41,688 nt of DNA, from positions 1 to 41,688 of the forward strand of contig JAJZTZ010000006.1 of the NCBI GenBank assembly GCA_021847305.1. Direction: 5' to 3'. Within the stretch, counting starts at the first letter, position 1, and each line of letters opens with the position of its first letter. The notes beneath the pieces are model-generated. The model worked only from the letters and a program-made list of their open reading frames with translations, did not search any database and had not been told where the DNA came from. This DNA is from Pseudomonadota bacterium. GTDB taxonomy: Bacteria > Pseudomonadota > Gammaproteobacteria > Burkholderiales > JAJZQI01. This document shows, piece after piece, positions 29,906 through 40,001 of this stretch. A program made the translations under genes and the position numbers.

Positions 29906-29911
29906 ATTATA
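29906..29911 (-). promoter_or_regulatory. Possible internal -10 element for pstCAB
   Basis: A perfect TATAAT on the minus strand lies 43 nt before the pstC start and beyond the pstS terminator. No clear -35 or Pho box accompanies it. A palindrome, GGCCAT-taac-ATGGCC (29886-29901), lies just downstream, in the leader. Confidence 0.35.
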
Positions 29912-29963
29912 CAGTTATCCGTCTGTAGTTAAGTGCAAAAAGTGCAAATTTGCTTCAATACAG

Positions 29964-29998
29964 AAAAAAACGGCCGAGCTTCACAAGTAAGCCCGGCC
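29964..29998 (-). terminator. Rho-independent terminator after pstS
   Basis: On the minus strand GGCCGGGCTT pairs with AAGCTCGGCC (29972-29998, one mismatch), followed directly by G and T7. It lies 23 nt after the pstS stop. It should limit read-through so that PstS is made in excess over the permease. Confidence 0.85.
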
Positions 29999-30021
29999 AT
30001 GAGGGTCAAGCAGGACTGATC

Positions 30022-31059
30022 TTAGTAAACAGCCTTGCCGTCCATGCCCTTGATGTTAGCTTTCCAAGCAGCTTCGATCTTCTTCACAACGTTATCCGGC
30101 ATCGGGATGTAATCCAGGCCCAGAGCCATCTTGTCGCCGTTAACAAAAGACCACTGGAAGAACTTCAGCGCTTCAGCAGCACGTTCCGGAGTAGCTTGTT
30201 GCTTGTGCATCAGGACGAAAGTGGTAGCGGTGATCGGCCAGCTGTTCTTGCCCGGTTCGTTGGTCAGAATTTCGTAGAAGCCAGGTGCTTTTTCCCAGTC
30301 GGCGTTGGCAGCAGCAGCCTTCACGGTTTCTGCGTTGGCAACTACAAACAGGCCGTCTTTGTTCTGCAGCTGGGTCTGGATCATGTTGTTCTGCTTGGCG
30401 TAAGCGGTTTCAACATAACCGATGGAGCCTTTGATCTGCTTCACGAAGTTGGAAACGCCTTCGTTACCTTTACCACCGGTACCAACCGGCCAGGCAACGG
30501 AAGTGTCGCTACCTACTTTTTCTTTCCATTCGTTGTTGATTTTGGACAGGTAGTTGGTGAAGTTGAAGGTGGTGCCGGAACCGTCAGCGCGGTGTACCAC
30601 GGTGATGTCGCTAGCCGGCAGCTTCATGCCTTTGTTCAGGGCAACGATTTTCGGGTCGTTCCACTTGGTGATCTTGCCCATGAAGATTTCAGCAAGAACT
30701 TCGCCGTTCAGCTTCATCTGGTTGTTGGCAACGCCGTCCAGGTTAACAACCGGAACGATACCACCCATGATGGCCGGGAATTGGGTCAGGCCGGATTCGG
30801 CTTGTTCTTGAGCGTTCAGCGGCTTGTCAGAAGCGCCGAAGTCAACGGTTTTAGCCTTAACTTGCTTGATGCCGCCGCCGGAACCGATGGACTGGTAGTT
30901 AACGCCAACACCAGTTTTGGTCTTGTATGCGTCAGCCCACTTGGACAGAATCGGGTAGATAAAGGTGGAACCAGCGCCGGTAATGTCGGCTGCGAATGCG
31001 GTACCGCTCATGCTCAGGATTGCGGCAGCGATCAGGCTACGGGTAAAGCTCAGTTTCAT
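30022..31059 (-). CDS. pstS: Periplasmic phosphate-binding protein PstS
   Basis: The 345-residue protein begins with a signal peptide (cleavage after TAFA, residue 23) and continues ADITGAGSTFIYPILSKWAD. Phosphate-binding loops are visible in GAGSTF, SIGSGGGIKQVKAKTVDFGASD and RADGSGTTFNFTNYLS. The C-terminus, PMPDNVVKKIEAAW, is typical. It is the first gene of the operon and has a Pho box upstream. Strong codon bias suggests high expression. Confidence 0.97.
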   Translation of the reverse strand: MKLSFTRSLIAAAILSMSGTAFAADITGAGSTFIYPILSKWADAYKTKTGVGVNYQSIGSGGGIKQVKAKTVDFGASDKPLNAQEQAESGLTQFPAIMGGIVPVVNLDGVANNQMKLNGEVLAEIFMGKITKWNDPKIVALNKGMKLPASDITVVHRADGSGTTFNFTNYLSKINNEWKEKVGSDTSVAWPVGTGGKGNEGVSNFVKQIKGSIGYVETAYAKQNNMIQTQLQNKDGLFVVANAETVKAAAANADWEKAPGFYEILTNEPGKNSWPITATTFVLMHKQQATPERAAEALKFFQWSFVNGDKMALGLDYIPMPDNVVKKIEAAWKANIKGMDGKAVY

Positions 31060-31103
31060 TCGGATATCTCCAGTTGTTTGGTCGAAGTTGAAACAGGCCG
31101 AAT

Positions 31104-31135
31104 TCTATAGAGTCAATATTACAGAAATATGACCA
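31104..31135 (-). promoter_or_regulatory. Pho box and -10 of the pst operon
   Basis: Read on the minus strand, TGGTCATATTTCTGTAAT (31118-31135) matches the PhoB box pattern CTGTCAT-N4-CTGTCAY as two direct half-sites 11 bp apart. A -10-like TATAGA (31104-31109) follows after 8 bp. PhoB-activated expression under phosphate limitation is therefore likely. phoB and phoR are not in the window. Confidence 0.75.
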
Positions 31136-31205
31136 ATGTGAAATTTATATAATCGATGCGGCAGGTAAATGCCAGAATTTTTTGGGACGGGGCGGATGGA
31201 CCGGT

Positions 31206-31742
31206 TCAGGCGGCAGTGCGGCGGGCTTTCATCGCTTGCCCGATGGTGTTGAGGGTGGCCTGGTCAAGGCAGGTCTGGGCGTAGGGAAGAATGAGCGTAT
31301 TTTCTGCTTCAATGTGACGCTGGTAGGCGGAAACGAACTGACGTGCCGCGGCCGCGTCGATGTTGCCGCTTTGCGTGGCAAGGATTGCTTGCAGTTGTGT
31401 CAGCATGGCCTGCCAGCGGGTTTCGAGCTTGCCGTGGTCTTCGCGCAGAAACTCCAGTGCATCGAGCACCTCTTCGTTATCTTCCGCTTTGGCGGCCGCT
31501 TCAAGCAGGGGAAACAGATCTTGTTCTTCGTCCTGGTGGTGCAGCGGCGCGGCCTGCACGAAATAGCGGATGATTTTCTCGATGGCTTCCCGGGCTGCAG
31601 CGTCTACGCCGTTCTGCTCGATATGCTGGCGCACGCGCTCAAGCAAGGCGGTGTGGTCGGCAATTTTGACATGACAGGCGCGCAACAGGGCGATGGGGTT
31701 GTCAGTGCTGGCAGCAGGGGTATGGGGGTGAAACTGATTCAT
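31206..31742 (-). CDS. Hemerythrin-like HHE-domain protein
   Basis: The 178-residue helical protein has His/Glu ligands spaced as in hemerythrin domains: CHVKIADHTALL (near 24-35), LHHQDEEQDLFPLL (near 67-80), LREDHGKLETRW (near 99-110) and YQRHIEAENTLILPY (near 139-153). This argues for a di-iron site that binds oxygen or nitric oxide or handles iron. No membrane or signalling domain is attached. It lies 146 bp upstream of pstS on the same strand, which is probably not functional linkage. Confidence 0.85.
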   Translation of the reverse strand: MNQFHPHTPAASTDNPIALLRACHVKIADHTALLERVRQHIEQNGVDAAAREAIEKIIRYFVQAAPLHHQDEEQDLFPLLEAAAKAEDNEEVLDALEFLREDHGKLETRWQAMLTQLQAILATQSGNIDAAAARQFVSAYQRHIEAENTLILPYAQTCLDQATLNTIGQAMKARRTAA

Positions 31743-31793
31743 GAGCTTCTTTCGATAATTAGATAACGAAGAGTGAATCAGAAAATGCTGAGT

Positions 31794-31870
31794 TGGCGGA
31801 GCGGACGGGACTCGAACCCGCGACCCCCGGCGTGACAGGCCGGTATTCTAACCAACTGAACTACCGCTCC
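31794..31870 (-). tRNA. tRNA-Asp (GUC)
   Basis: The 77-nt gene has acceptor GGAGCGG with CCGCTCC, the D-arm sequence GTTCAGTTGG, anticodon loop CTGTCAC (anticodon GTC), T loop GGTTCGAGTCC and an encoded 3' CCA after discriminator G. It lies downstream of tRNA-Asn in the same transcript. Confidence 0.97.
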
Positions 31871-31887
31871 GCATTAAACGACTGTGA

Positions 31888-31959
31888 GCAGTGCAGGGTA
31901 TTACCTATTACTAGGTTCTGTCCTGTTGTGATCTCGATAAAATCGTGATCTTGCACTGC
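31888..31959 (-). other. Structured spacer between tRNA-Asn and tRNA-Asp
   Basis: GCAGTGCA (31888-31895) and TGCACTGC (31952-31959) are perfect inverted arms. Inside them GATC-t-CGAT and ATCG-t-GATC (31930-31950) form a second hairpin with one mismatch. The nested fold may be a processing site for the tRNA precursor or a stable spacer RNA. Confidence 0.45.
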
Positions 31960-31975
31960 ATCATGCTGAAACTTT

Positions 31976-32051
31976 TGGCTCCCCGACCTGGGCTCGAACC
32001 AGGGACCTACGGATTAACAGTCCGGCGCTCTACCGACTGAGCTATCGGGGA
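31976..32051 (-). tRNA. tRNA-Asn (GUU)
   Basis: The 76-nt gene has acceptor TCCCCGA with TCGGGGA, D arm AGCTCAGTCGGTAGAGC, anticodon loop CTGTTAA (anticodon GTT), T loop GGTTCGAGCCC, discriminator G and an encoded CCA. A sigma-70 promoter lies just upstream. Confidence 0.97.
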
Positions 32052-32066
32052 ACAGCAAAGACCGCC

Positions 32067-32095
32067 ATTCTAGTGATGGAACTCCACTTGGTCAA
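32067..32095 (-). promoter_or_regulatory. Promoter of the tRNA-Asn-tRNA-Asp operon
   Basis: On the minus strand TTGACC (32090-32095) and TAGAAT (32067-32072) are separated by 17 nt, each one mismatch from consensus. The start would fall about 8 nt before tRNA-Asn. Confidence 0.8.
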
Positions 32096-32378
32096 GTGTT
32101 TTGTTGCGATGAAATCACTTCAGGCAGCGTCCGCAGGGCGTTTGCCTGGGTAAGCTGCGCCCGGTTTGATTCTTAAGTGCTTATCAAAAAAGACGTTTTT
32201 TTCTGCTCGTGCGGGCTGCGTTTTTCGCTGTGTTAAAGCGGAAAAACAGCCAAAACGCGTGCTCCAGATAAGTCAAGGCGATCGCTTAATTGTCAGGCAG
32301 AAATATCCGCGTCGTGCTGATATAATCGAAAACACTTGATTGCTTGATCTTGTATAACTGAAGAATTATTACAAGGCG
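32096..32378 (+). promoter_or_regulatory. ftsK upstream region with an extended -10 promoter
   Basis: The gene-free stretch between tRNA-Asn and ftsK is 327 bp; this is the part beyond the tRNA promoter. It has an extended -10, TGA-TATAAT (32318-32326), as the best ftsK promoter. A large imperfect hairpin (32214-32251, arms around GTTTTTCGCT and AGCGGAAAAAC) has no U tract and is not a terminator. I see no gene. Confidence 0.55.
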
Positions 32379-34688
32379 ATGATGCCACGCTCCACCAACA
32401 ACCAGTCTTCTGCCGGCAGCAGCGTTAAACCTGCCCGACCTTTCTCGCCTAAACTGTCGCGCCTGCTCAGCGAGGCGTGGTGGCTGGCCCTGGTTGCCGT
32501 GTCTGTTTACGTGGCGCTGATTCTGCTGAGCTACGATCACACTGATCCATCCTGGTCGCACAGTGTCGATAATCCCGTTGTCCATAATGTCGGTGGTGTG
32601 GTCGGCGCGTGGATTGCCGACGTGCTGCTGTACGTGTTCGGGCTGTCGACCTATCTGATTCTGGTGTTTCTGCTGTATGTGATCTGGTGGGGTTACAGGC
32701 GTATTGATGCGCCTGACTTGACCGATCGCCGTTCGCTGCTGGTGGCGTGTGCCGGCTTCCTTATTCTGCTGCTGTCCTGCAGCGCGCTGGAAGCACTGCG
32801 CCTGTATACGCTTACCATGCCCTTGCCTTTGGCGCCCGGCGGTGTCAGTGGGGCGCTGGTGAGCAAGCTGCTGTCGCAGATGCTGGGGTTTACCGGAGCG
32901 ACACTGCTGCTTCTGTTGCTGATGACGGTCAGTGTAAGCCTGTTTACCGGTTTGTCCTGGCTTAACCTGTTCGAGCGGGTTGGCATTTGGGTCGAATCAT
33001 TCTATGAATGGGGTATCAATCAGATCCGCAAGCGCCAGGATATCAAAGCGGGCGAAATTGCCCAGCAGCAGCGCGAAGAGGTTGTTTCCGAGGAGCGCCG
33101 GCGGATTGTTGAACACGAGCCGATCCGCATTGAGCAGCCGGTGGTTGAGGTGGAACAGTCCGAGCGGGTGGATAAGGAACGGCAGGTGCCGCTGTTTGCC
33201 GATATGCCGGATTCGCCGCTGCCGCCCCTGAGCCTGCTCGATCCTGCTGAGATGGCAGTTGAAATTGTCAGTGCAGAAACGCTGGAATTCAATTCGCGTC
33301 TGATCGAGCGCAAACTGCTCGACTTTGGTGTCGAAGTCAAAGTTCTATCAGCCCATCCCGGTCCGGTGATTACCCGCTATGAGATTGAACCGGCCATCGG
33401 CGTCAAAGGCAGCCAGATCGTCAACCTGGTGCGTGACCTGGCGCGCGCCATGTCGGTGGTGAGCATCCGCGTGGTGGAAACCATTCCGGGCAAATCGTGC
33501 ATGGGGCTGGAAATTCCTAATCCCAAGCGCCAGATTGTGCGGCTGACCGAGATCGTCGGCTCACGGGTCTACAACGATAATCCATCGCCCCTGACCATGG
33601 CCATGGGCAAGGATATCAGTGGCAATCCGATCGTTGCCGATCTCGCCAAAATGCCGCATGTGCTGGTGGCCGGTACAACCGGTTCGGGTAAGTCGGTGGC
33701 GATCAACGCGATGATTCTCAGTTTGCTGTACAAATCTTCGCCGGCCGACGTGCGCCTGATTCTGGTGGACCCGAAAATGCTCGAACTGTCTGTCTACGAG
33801 GGCATTCCGCATTTGCTGGCGCCGGTGGTAACAGACATGAAGCAGGCTGCTTATGCGCTTTCCTGGTGCGTAGCGGAAATGGAAAAACGCTACCGTCTGA
33901 TGGCGGCGCTTGGCGTGCGTAATATCAGCGGTTTCAATCAGAAACTCAAGGACGCAGAAAAAGCCGGCGAGCGCCTGAAAAATCCGTTTACATTGACCCC
34001 GGAAAATCCTGAGCCGCTGGAAGAGTTGCCCTTCATCGTTGTCATCATCGATGAACTTGCCGATTTGATGATGGTCGCAGGCAAGAAGGTGGAAGAACTG
34101 ATCGCCCGACTGGCACAGAAAGCCCGTGCTTCCGGGATACATCTGATTTTGGCGACCCAGAGGCCATCGGTGGACGTGATTACCGGTCTGATCAAGGCCA
34201 ATATTCCCACGCGTATCGCCTTCCAGGTATCCAGCAAGATTGATTCACGTACCATTCTTGATCAGATGGGCGCGGAAGCGTTGCTGGGGCAGGGCGACAT
34301 GCTCTATCTGCCACCGGGAACGGGTCTGCCGCAACGGGTGCACGGTGCTTTTGTGTCGGACGATGAGGTTCATCGTGTCGTTGAGCACCTCAAGCAAATG
34401 GGCCAGCCGAATTATGTCGAGGGGATTCTGGACAACCCGGAAGCCTCCGGTGAGGAAGGCTTCGGCGGTGGCGAGAGCGATGCCGAGGCGGACCCCCTGT
34501 ATGATGAAGCCGTCAATGTGGTGCTCAAGTCCCGCCGCGCATCCATCTCGCTGGTACAGAGACAATTGCGGATTGGTTACAACCGGGCGGCCAGGCTGAT
34601 CGAGCAGATGGAAAATGCCGGTCTGGTGTCGCCTATGCAAAGCAACGGCAACCGCGAAGTGCTGGTGCCGTCTCGAGGTGATGAATAA
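32379..34688 (+). CDS. ftsK: DNA translocase FtsK
   Basis: The 769-residue septal DNA pump has about four N-terminal membrane segments (residues 28-190), a short charged linker (about 210-290) and the motor domain. Walker A is [13 protein letters not shown] (near 431) and Walker B is [14 protein letters not shown] (near 551), followed by [22 protein letters not shown]-terminal gamma winged helix (about 705-765: [20 protein letters not shown]) reads polar sequences such as KOPS. The linker is much shorter than in E. coli FtsK. It starts an ftsK-lolA-rarA-serS cluster with no gap before lolA. Confidence 0.96.
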   Translation: MMPRSTNNQSSAGSSVKPARPFSPKLSRLLSEAWWLALVAVSVYVALILLSYDHTDPSWSHSVDNPVVHNVGGVVGAWIADVLLYVFGLSTYLILVFLLYVIWWGYRRIDAPDLTDRRSLLVACAGFLILLLSCSALEALRLYTLTMPLPLAPGGVSGALVSKLLSQMLGFTGATLLLLLLMTVSVSLFTGLSWLNLFERVGIWVESFYEWGINQIRKRQDIKAGEIAQQQREEVVSEERRRIVEHEPIRIEQPVVEVEQSERVDKERQVPLFADMPDSPLPPLSLLDPAEMAVEIVSAETLEFNSRLIERKLLDFGVEVKVLSAHPGPVITRYEIEPAIGVKGSQIVNLVRDLARAMSVVSIRVVETIPGKSCMGLEIPNPKRQIVRLTEIVGSRVYNDNPSPLTMAMGKDISGNPIVADLAKMPHVLVAGTTGSGKSVAINAMILSLLYKSSPADVRLILVDPKMLELSVYEGIPHLLAPVVTDMKQAAYALSWCVAEMEKRYRLMAALGVRNISGFNQKLKDAEKAGERLKNPFTLTPENPEPLEELPFIVVIIDELADLMMVAGKKVEELIARLAQKARASGIHLILATQRPSVDVITGLIKANIPTRIAFQVSSKIDSRTILDQMGAEALLGQGDMLYLPPGTGLPQRVHGAFVSDDEVHRVVEHLKQMGQPNYVEGILDNPEASGEEGFGGGESDAEADPLYDEAVNVVLKSRRASISLVQRQLRIGYNRAARLIEQMENAGLVSPMQSNGNREVLVPSRGDE

Positions 34689-35300
34689 ATGTGGAAAAGA
34701 ATTCTGCTGGTGGGTGTGCTGTGCTGGGCGCAATGGGCTCAGGCCGGCAGCGTTGAGGCATTGAAAGCCTTTCTCAACAGTACGCCGCGCCTGAAAGGGG
34801 ATTTTACCCAGACGGTATATGACAAGAATCAGCGGGTCGTGCAGAAAAGCAGCGGCTGGTTTGCCATTTCCCGTCCGGGGAAATTCCGCTGGGTGGTACA
34901 GCAGCCGTTTGACCAGTTGATTGTCGGCGATGGCGAGCGAGTCTGGCTGTTCGATCCGGACCTCAATCAGGTTACCGTGCGCAAAATGGGTACGGCTCTG
35001 GGGAGCTCACCGGCGGCACTGCTTGCCGGTGAAGGCACGCTGGAGCAACAGTTTACCTTGCGTGACAGCGGTGACAAGGATGGCCTGAACTGGGTCGATG
35101 CCAGCCCCAAATCCCAGGATGCCGGGTTCAGCAAAGTGCAGCTGGGTCTGGAAAAGGGGGCCGTGGTAGCCATGAAGCTGTTCGATAACTTCGGTCAGAC
35201 CACTTATCTTACCTTCACCAAGCTGACCACGCCGGCGAAACAGGATAGCAAGCTGTTTACTTTTACCCCGCCTGCCGGTGCTGATGTGGTGGGCGAATAA
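34689..35300 (+). CDS. lolA: Outer-membrane lipoprotein carrier protein
   Basis: The 203-residue periplasmic chaperone ferries lipoproteins from LolCDE to LolB. A signal peptide ends after AQWAQA (residue 19), and the mature part has LKGDFTQTVYDKNQRVVQKSSGWFAISRPGKFRW-type LolA features and FTPPAGADVVGE at the end. The ATG follows the ftsK stop directly, which suggests translational coupling. Confidence 0.94.
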   Translation: MWKRILLVGVLCWAQWAQAGSVEALKAFLNSTPRLKGDFTQTVYDKNQRVVQKSSGWFAISRPGKFRWVVQQPFDQLIVGDGERVWLFDPDLNQVTVRKMGTALGSSPAALLAGEGTLEQQFTLRDSGDKDGLNWVDASPKSQDAGFSKVQLGLEKGAVVAMKLFDNFGQTTYLTFTKLTTPAKQDSKLFTFTPPAGADVVGE

Positions 35301-35310
35301 GCGCCGTTGC

Positions 35311-36624
35311 ATGTCCAGCCAGAATTCCCTGTTTGAAGAGACGCCCGCCGGCCACGTGCCGTTGGCCGAACAGCTGCGGCCGCGCAACTTGAGCGAATTT
35401 GTCGGTCAGCGGCATCTGCTGGGCGACGGTATGCCGCTGCAGATCGCTTTTGCCTCCGGCAAACTGCACTCGTTGATCCTATGGGGACCGCCGGGCGTAG
35501 GAAAAACCACGCTGGCGCGCCTCATGGCGCAGCATTTTGATGCCGAATTCATTCCGCTTTCTGCGGTGTTTTCCGGCGTGAAAGATATCCGCGACGCGGT
35601 GGCCCAGGCACAGATGTATCAGTCGCAGGGGCGGCACACCATTCTTTTTGTCGATGAAGTGCACCGTTTCAACAAGGCTCAGCAGGATGCCTTTCTGCCG
35701 TTTGTGGAACAGGGGCTGGTAACCTTCGTTGGTGCGACAACCGAAAATCCGTCATTTGAGGTCAACAGCGCATTGTTGTCCCGGGCACAGGTTTACCGCC
35801 TGCAACCGCTTGATGATGCGGATTTGCTGCAACTGGTCGACCGCGCTGCGGTCCATCTGGGGCTGGTGATAGAAAAAGAGGCGGCGGAGCTGCTGGTGTC
35901 CTACGCCGATGGCGATGCGCGGCGACTTTTCAATCTGCTGGAGCAGGTGCATACCGCAGCAACTACGCGGCATGAAACAAGCGTTGCTGCAGAATTTGTC
36001 GCTGCCGTGCTATCGCGTCAATCGCGCCGTTTCGACAAGGGCGGCGATGAATTCTACGACCAGATTTCCGCCTTGCATAAATCTGTTCGCGGCTCTAATC
36101 CTGATGCCGCGCTTTATTGGCTGGTGCGCATGCTGGATGGCGGGGCTGATCCGCTCTACCTTGGACGTCGCCTGGTGCGCATGGCGAGCGAGGATATCGG
36201 TCTTGCCGATCCGCGTGCTTTAACCATGACGCTTGAGGCCTGCGCCAGCTATGAGCGGCTCGGCAGCCCGGAAGGCGAACTGGCGCTGGCGCAGGCAGCG
36301 GTCTACCTGGCCGTCGCGCCCAAGAGCAATGCGGTCTATGTGGCGTATAATACTGCCCGTGCGTGGGTGAAACAGGATAAATCCCGCCCGGTTCCGGTAC
36401 ATTTGCGCAATGCCCCGACCAAGCTGATGAAGGAAATGGGGTACGGCAAGGCATATCGCTATGCCCATGACGAACCGGATGCCTATGCGGCAGGCGAGCA
36501 GTATTTGCCGGACGGCATGACAAATCAGGCTTTTTACCAGCCGACAGCGCGTGGGCTGGAAGGGAAAATTACAGAACGATTGTCTTACCTGCGCTCGCTG
36601 GATCGCTCAGCCAATAAAAAATAA
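35311..36624 (+). CDS. rarA: Replication-associated recombination protein A (AAA+ ATPase)
   Basis: The 437-residue protein acts at stalled forks. It has Walker A GPPGVGKTTLARL, Walker B FVDEVHRFNKAQQDAFLP, sensor TTENPSFEVNSALLSR, and the C-terminal MgsA tetramer domain (GGADPLYLGRRLVRMASEDIG; GYGKAYRYAHD). I prefer the ATG at 35311, just after the lolA stop. Its ribosome binding site is weak, and earlier ATGs inside lolA (35278, 35284) are possible. Confidence 0.93.
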   Translation: MSSQNSLFEETPAGHVPLAEQLRPRNLSEFVGQRHLLGDGMPLQIAFASGKLHSLILWGPPGVGKTTLARLMAQHFDAEFIPLSAVFSGVKDIRDAVAQAQMYQSQGRHTILFVDEVHRFNKAQQDAFLPFVEQGLVTFVGATTENPSFEVNSALLSRAQVYRLQPLDDADLLQLVDRAAVHLGLVIEKEAAELLVSYADGDARRLFNLLEQVHTAATTRHETSVAAEFVAAVLSRQSRRFDKGGDEFYDQISALHKSVRGSNPDAALYWLVRMLDGGADPLYLGRRLVRMASEDIGLADPRALTMTLEACASYERLGSPEGELALAQAAVYLAVAPKSNAVYVAYNTARAWVKQDKSRPVPVHLRNAPTKLMKEMGYGKAYRYAHDEPDAYAAGEQYLPDGMTNQAFYQPTARGLEGKITERLSYLRSLDRSANKK

Positions 36625-36631
36625 ATGGTGA

Positions 36632-37918
<1,287 letters not shown>

Positions 37919-37973
37919 TGGTTTCGGTGCAGGCTAACTTGCGCAGCAAGTTAAGCGTAGCGTGCCGGAGCCA
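37919..37973 (+). repeat. Hairpin element, copy 1, directly after the serS stop
   Basis: An outer helix TGGTTTCGGTGC (37919-37930) can pair throughout, counting G-U, with GTGCCGGAGCCA (37962-37973). The inner stem is AACTTGC (37936-37942) with GCAAGTT (37946-37952) and loop GCA. It begins at the base after the stop codon. It lacks a U tract. The same order of motifs occurs behind dapD. Confidence 0.8.
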
Positions 37974-38067
37974 AAACTTGCAGAGGCAGGCCGATGGCAG
38001 CGTGGCCATTCCCAAAGCACTGCAACCGTACATGGGCGGGGTAGAGCTGATTAAGCCAGCCTGCTGA

Positions 38068-38122
38068 TGGTTTCGGTGCAGGCTAACTTGCGCAGCAAGT
38101 TAAGCGTAGCGTGCCGGAGCCA
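38068..38122 (+). repeat. Hairpin element, copy 2, in the serS array
   Basis: It is identical to copy 1 over its whole length. The third array unit keeps only the left half, with three pyrimidine changes, and loses the right arm next to the mltF stop. Confidence 0.8.
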
Positions 38123-38256
38123 AAACTTGGAGAGGCAGGCCGATGGCAGTGTGGTCATTCCTAAAGCACTGCAACCGTACATGGGTGGGGTAGAGCTGAT
38201 TAAGCCAGCCTGCTGATGGTTCTGGCGCAGGCTAACTTGCGCTGCACGCTGGTAAT

Positions 38257-39696
38257 TTAGCTCGCGTGAGCCATTTTCTCCATCCGTCCCTGTCCCAGGC
38301 GGTATTTGTTTTTGTCTCCCAGTGGCGTGAACAGCGGCGTGTAGGGCTTTTCGAAGCGCTGCAGGATGTCATAGTAGTTGCGGATGTTTTCGGCAAAAAT
38401 GACCGATTCGCCGCCGCGTGCGGAGCCGTGCTTGAGCTGATTGGCGTATTGCGGTCGGCTGAGCATGGGCAGGGTACGCTTGAGGTCGATCCAGGAATCG
38501 GGGTTGAGTTTCATGCGGTCTGCCAGAACCCGGGCGTCTTCCAGATGCCCCATGCCGGTATTATAGGAAGCCAGTGCAAGCCAGCTGCGATCGGGTTCCT
38601 GAATGTCATCCGGAAGGGCGTCGCGCATCATGACAAAATATTTGGCCCCGGCAATGATGCTTTGTTTGGGGTCAAGGCGGTCGGTTACGCCCATATGGTC
38701 AGCCGTGTCCTCGGTGAGCATCATTAAACCGCGCACCCCGGTAGGCGAGGTTGCAAAGGGATCCCAGTGTGATTCCTGATAACCGATTGCGGCAAGAAAC
38801 CGCCAGTCTACGTCGGTATATTCCTGCGCTTCCTGGAAATATTTCTTGAATTTCGGCAGGTCCAGATTGATCGCGCGCAAAAAGGCTTCCCGATCTTCGC
38901 GGGAAAGGCGGGCTATGTGCCCATAGTAGCGATCAAGCAAACGTTTGAGTGTGCCATCCTGTTTAATTTGCTTGAAAAACCGGTGGGCCTGCATAAGCAG
39001 TTCCGGATCCGTATCCTTCGGAAACGCCCAGGCCAGTTCTTCATCACCGGCAATAGCCACACCCGCCGCAATGTTGGGAAAGTAATTCTGCGTCATTTTG
39101 ATGATGTGCGAGTCGGCGATGACGACATCCGTTTCCCCGCTGTCCAGCCGGGCGAGCAAATCTTCTGTTTCCAGCTTGGGCTTTTCGGTCCACTGTAACG
39201 CCGGGTATTTCTGTTTTAATGCTTTGAGGTGTTCCACATAGCTGCTGCCGGCGACCACTTCTATACGTTTGCCGATCATGTCCTGGACGGAACGAATTGC
39301 CTCGGTGGTGTCGGCATTGTAGGCCGCTTGTTCGGTTACCGTCTGATACGCTGGTCCGTAGATGATCTGACTCTGCCGTTGTGGGGTGATGGTGAGTCCG
39401 GCAGCCGCCAGGTGAGCCTGGTGATTTTCCAGCGTAGGAATGATGTCGCCGAAACGTTCTGCTACAACAATGCGCAATTTCGCATGAATATATTCGGCGA
39501 ACAGGGAAGCCAGATCATATTCCAGGCCCGACTGTTCACCGTTTGCATCTTTGTGGTAAGTGGTGGGGCCATAGCGCGTAATGACAACCAGTTCCTTGCT
39601 CTGGCTGACCGGCGGGAGGGGCGGCGGGGCGTGATGGCAGGAAGCCGTCAATGCCAGCAGCGGGAGCAATGCCAGGAAGCGAAGTGTGCGGCGCAT
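38257..39696 (-). CDS. mltF: Membrane-bound lytic murein transglycosylase F
   Basis: The 479-residue lipoprotein (lipobox LTASC, Cys20) has an N-terminal solute-binding-protein-like domain (about 30-270: GLEYDLASLFAEYI; AAAGLTITPQRQSQIIYGPAY) and a C-terminal SLT lysozyme-like domain. The catalytic Glu is in AIGYQESHWDPFATSPTGVRGLMML. It degrades murein at the outer membrane with release of anhydro-muropeptides. It is convergent with serS; its stop lies 15 bp from the end of the serS repeat array. Confidence 0.94.
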   Translation of the reverse strand: MRRTLRFLALLPLLALTASCHHAPPPLPPVSQSKELVVITRYGPTTYHKDANGEQSGLEYDLASLFAEYIHAKLRIVVAERFGDIIPTLENHQAHLAAAGLTITPQRQSQIIYGPAYQTVTEQAAYNADTTEAIRSVQDMIGKRIEVVAGSSYVEHLKALKQKYPALQWTEKPKLETEDLLARLDSGETDVVIADSHIIKMTQNYFPNIAAGVAIAGDEELAWAFPKDTDPELLMQAHRFFKQIKQDGTLKRLLDRYYGHIARLSREDREAFLRAINLDLPKFKKYFQEAQEYTDVDWRFLAAIGYQESHWDPFATSPTGVRGLMMLTEDTADHMGVTDRLDPKQSIIAGAKYFVMMRDALPDDIQEPDRSWLALASYNTGMGHLEDARVLADRMKLNPDSWIDLKRTLPMLSRPQYANQLKHGSARGGESVIFAENIRNYYDILQRFEKPYTPLFTPLGDKNKYRLGQGRMEKMAHAS

Positions 39697-39767
39697 GTGT
39701 AATCAGTTTCGATAGGCAATGCCTGCAAATGAATCAAGATTAATAATGGCGGGTTAACGCACCCTAA

Positions 39768-39804
39768 TTGTTCAAGTTTGGACAACAATGCACTATTTGT
39801 CCAA
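39768..39804 (-). promoter_or_regulatory. Operator-like repeat cluster upstream of mltF
   Basis: TTGTTCAA (39768-39775), TTGGACAA (39778-39785) and TTGTCCAA (39797-39804) lie within 37 bp. The last two are exact inverted copies, centred 19 bp apart. The cluster is 72 bp before the mltF start. The binding protein is unknown. Confidence 0.4.
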
Positions 39805-39920
39805 TGTTCTGCATGATTAGGCCGCTGCATGAGCGGAACTTTACCGCCAACCAAACTGAGTGCAGGCGCGATTGTATGCCAGGTCGCCGAGTTGTGGTGT
39901 AAAAGCTTCACGGTGTTCGG

Positions 39921-39961
39921 CGGGAAAGAAAATCGGCATGTTGTTTGCCAACATGCCGATT
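39921..39961 (-). terminator. Rho-independent terminator of the dap operon
   Basis: On the minus strand AATCGGCATGTT pairs perfectly with AACATGCCGATT (39931-39961, 7-nt loop), followed by TTCTTTC. It lies about 250 bp beyond the dapD stop, with a dapD tail copy and two hairpins in between. Confidence 0.85.
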
Positions 39962-40001
39962 GGGGACTGATTCTCGCGCGGGTTTTACAGCATGGGCTGC
40001 T

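Noticed and set aside
29950-31110. 386-codon open frame antisense to pstS
   Set aside because: It spans pstS, its terminator and its promoter on the opposite strand; a shadow of the strong codon bias of pstS.
32214-32251. Terminator upstream of ftsK
   Set aside because: The hairpin is long, but neither strand has a U tract after it and no gene upstream needs it.
37930-37955. Integron attC site suggested by AAC...GTTAAGC in the serS hairpin
   Set aside because: GTTAAGC fits GTTRRRY, but only 11-15 nt lie between AAC and GTT, GGCTAAC does not fit RYYYAAC, and no integrase or cassettes are present. Too short for an attC.
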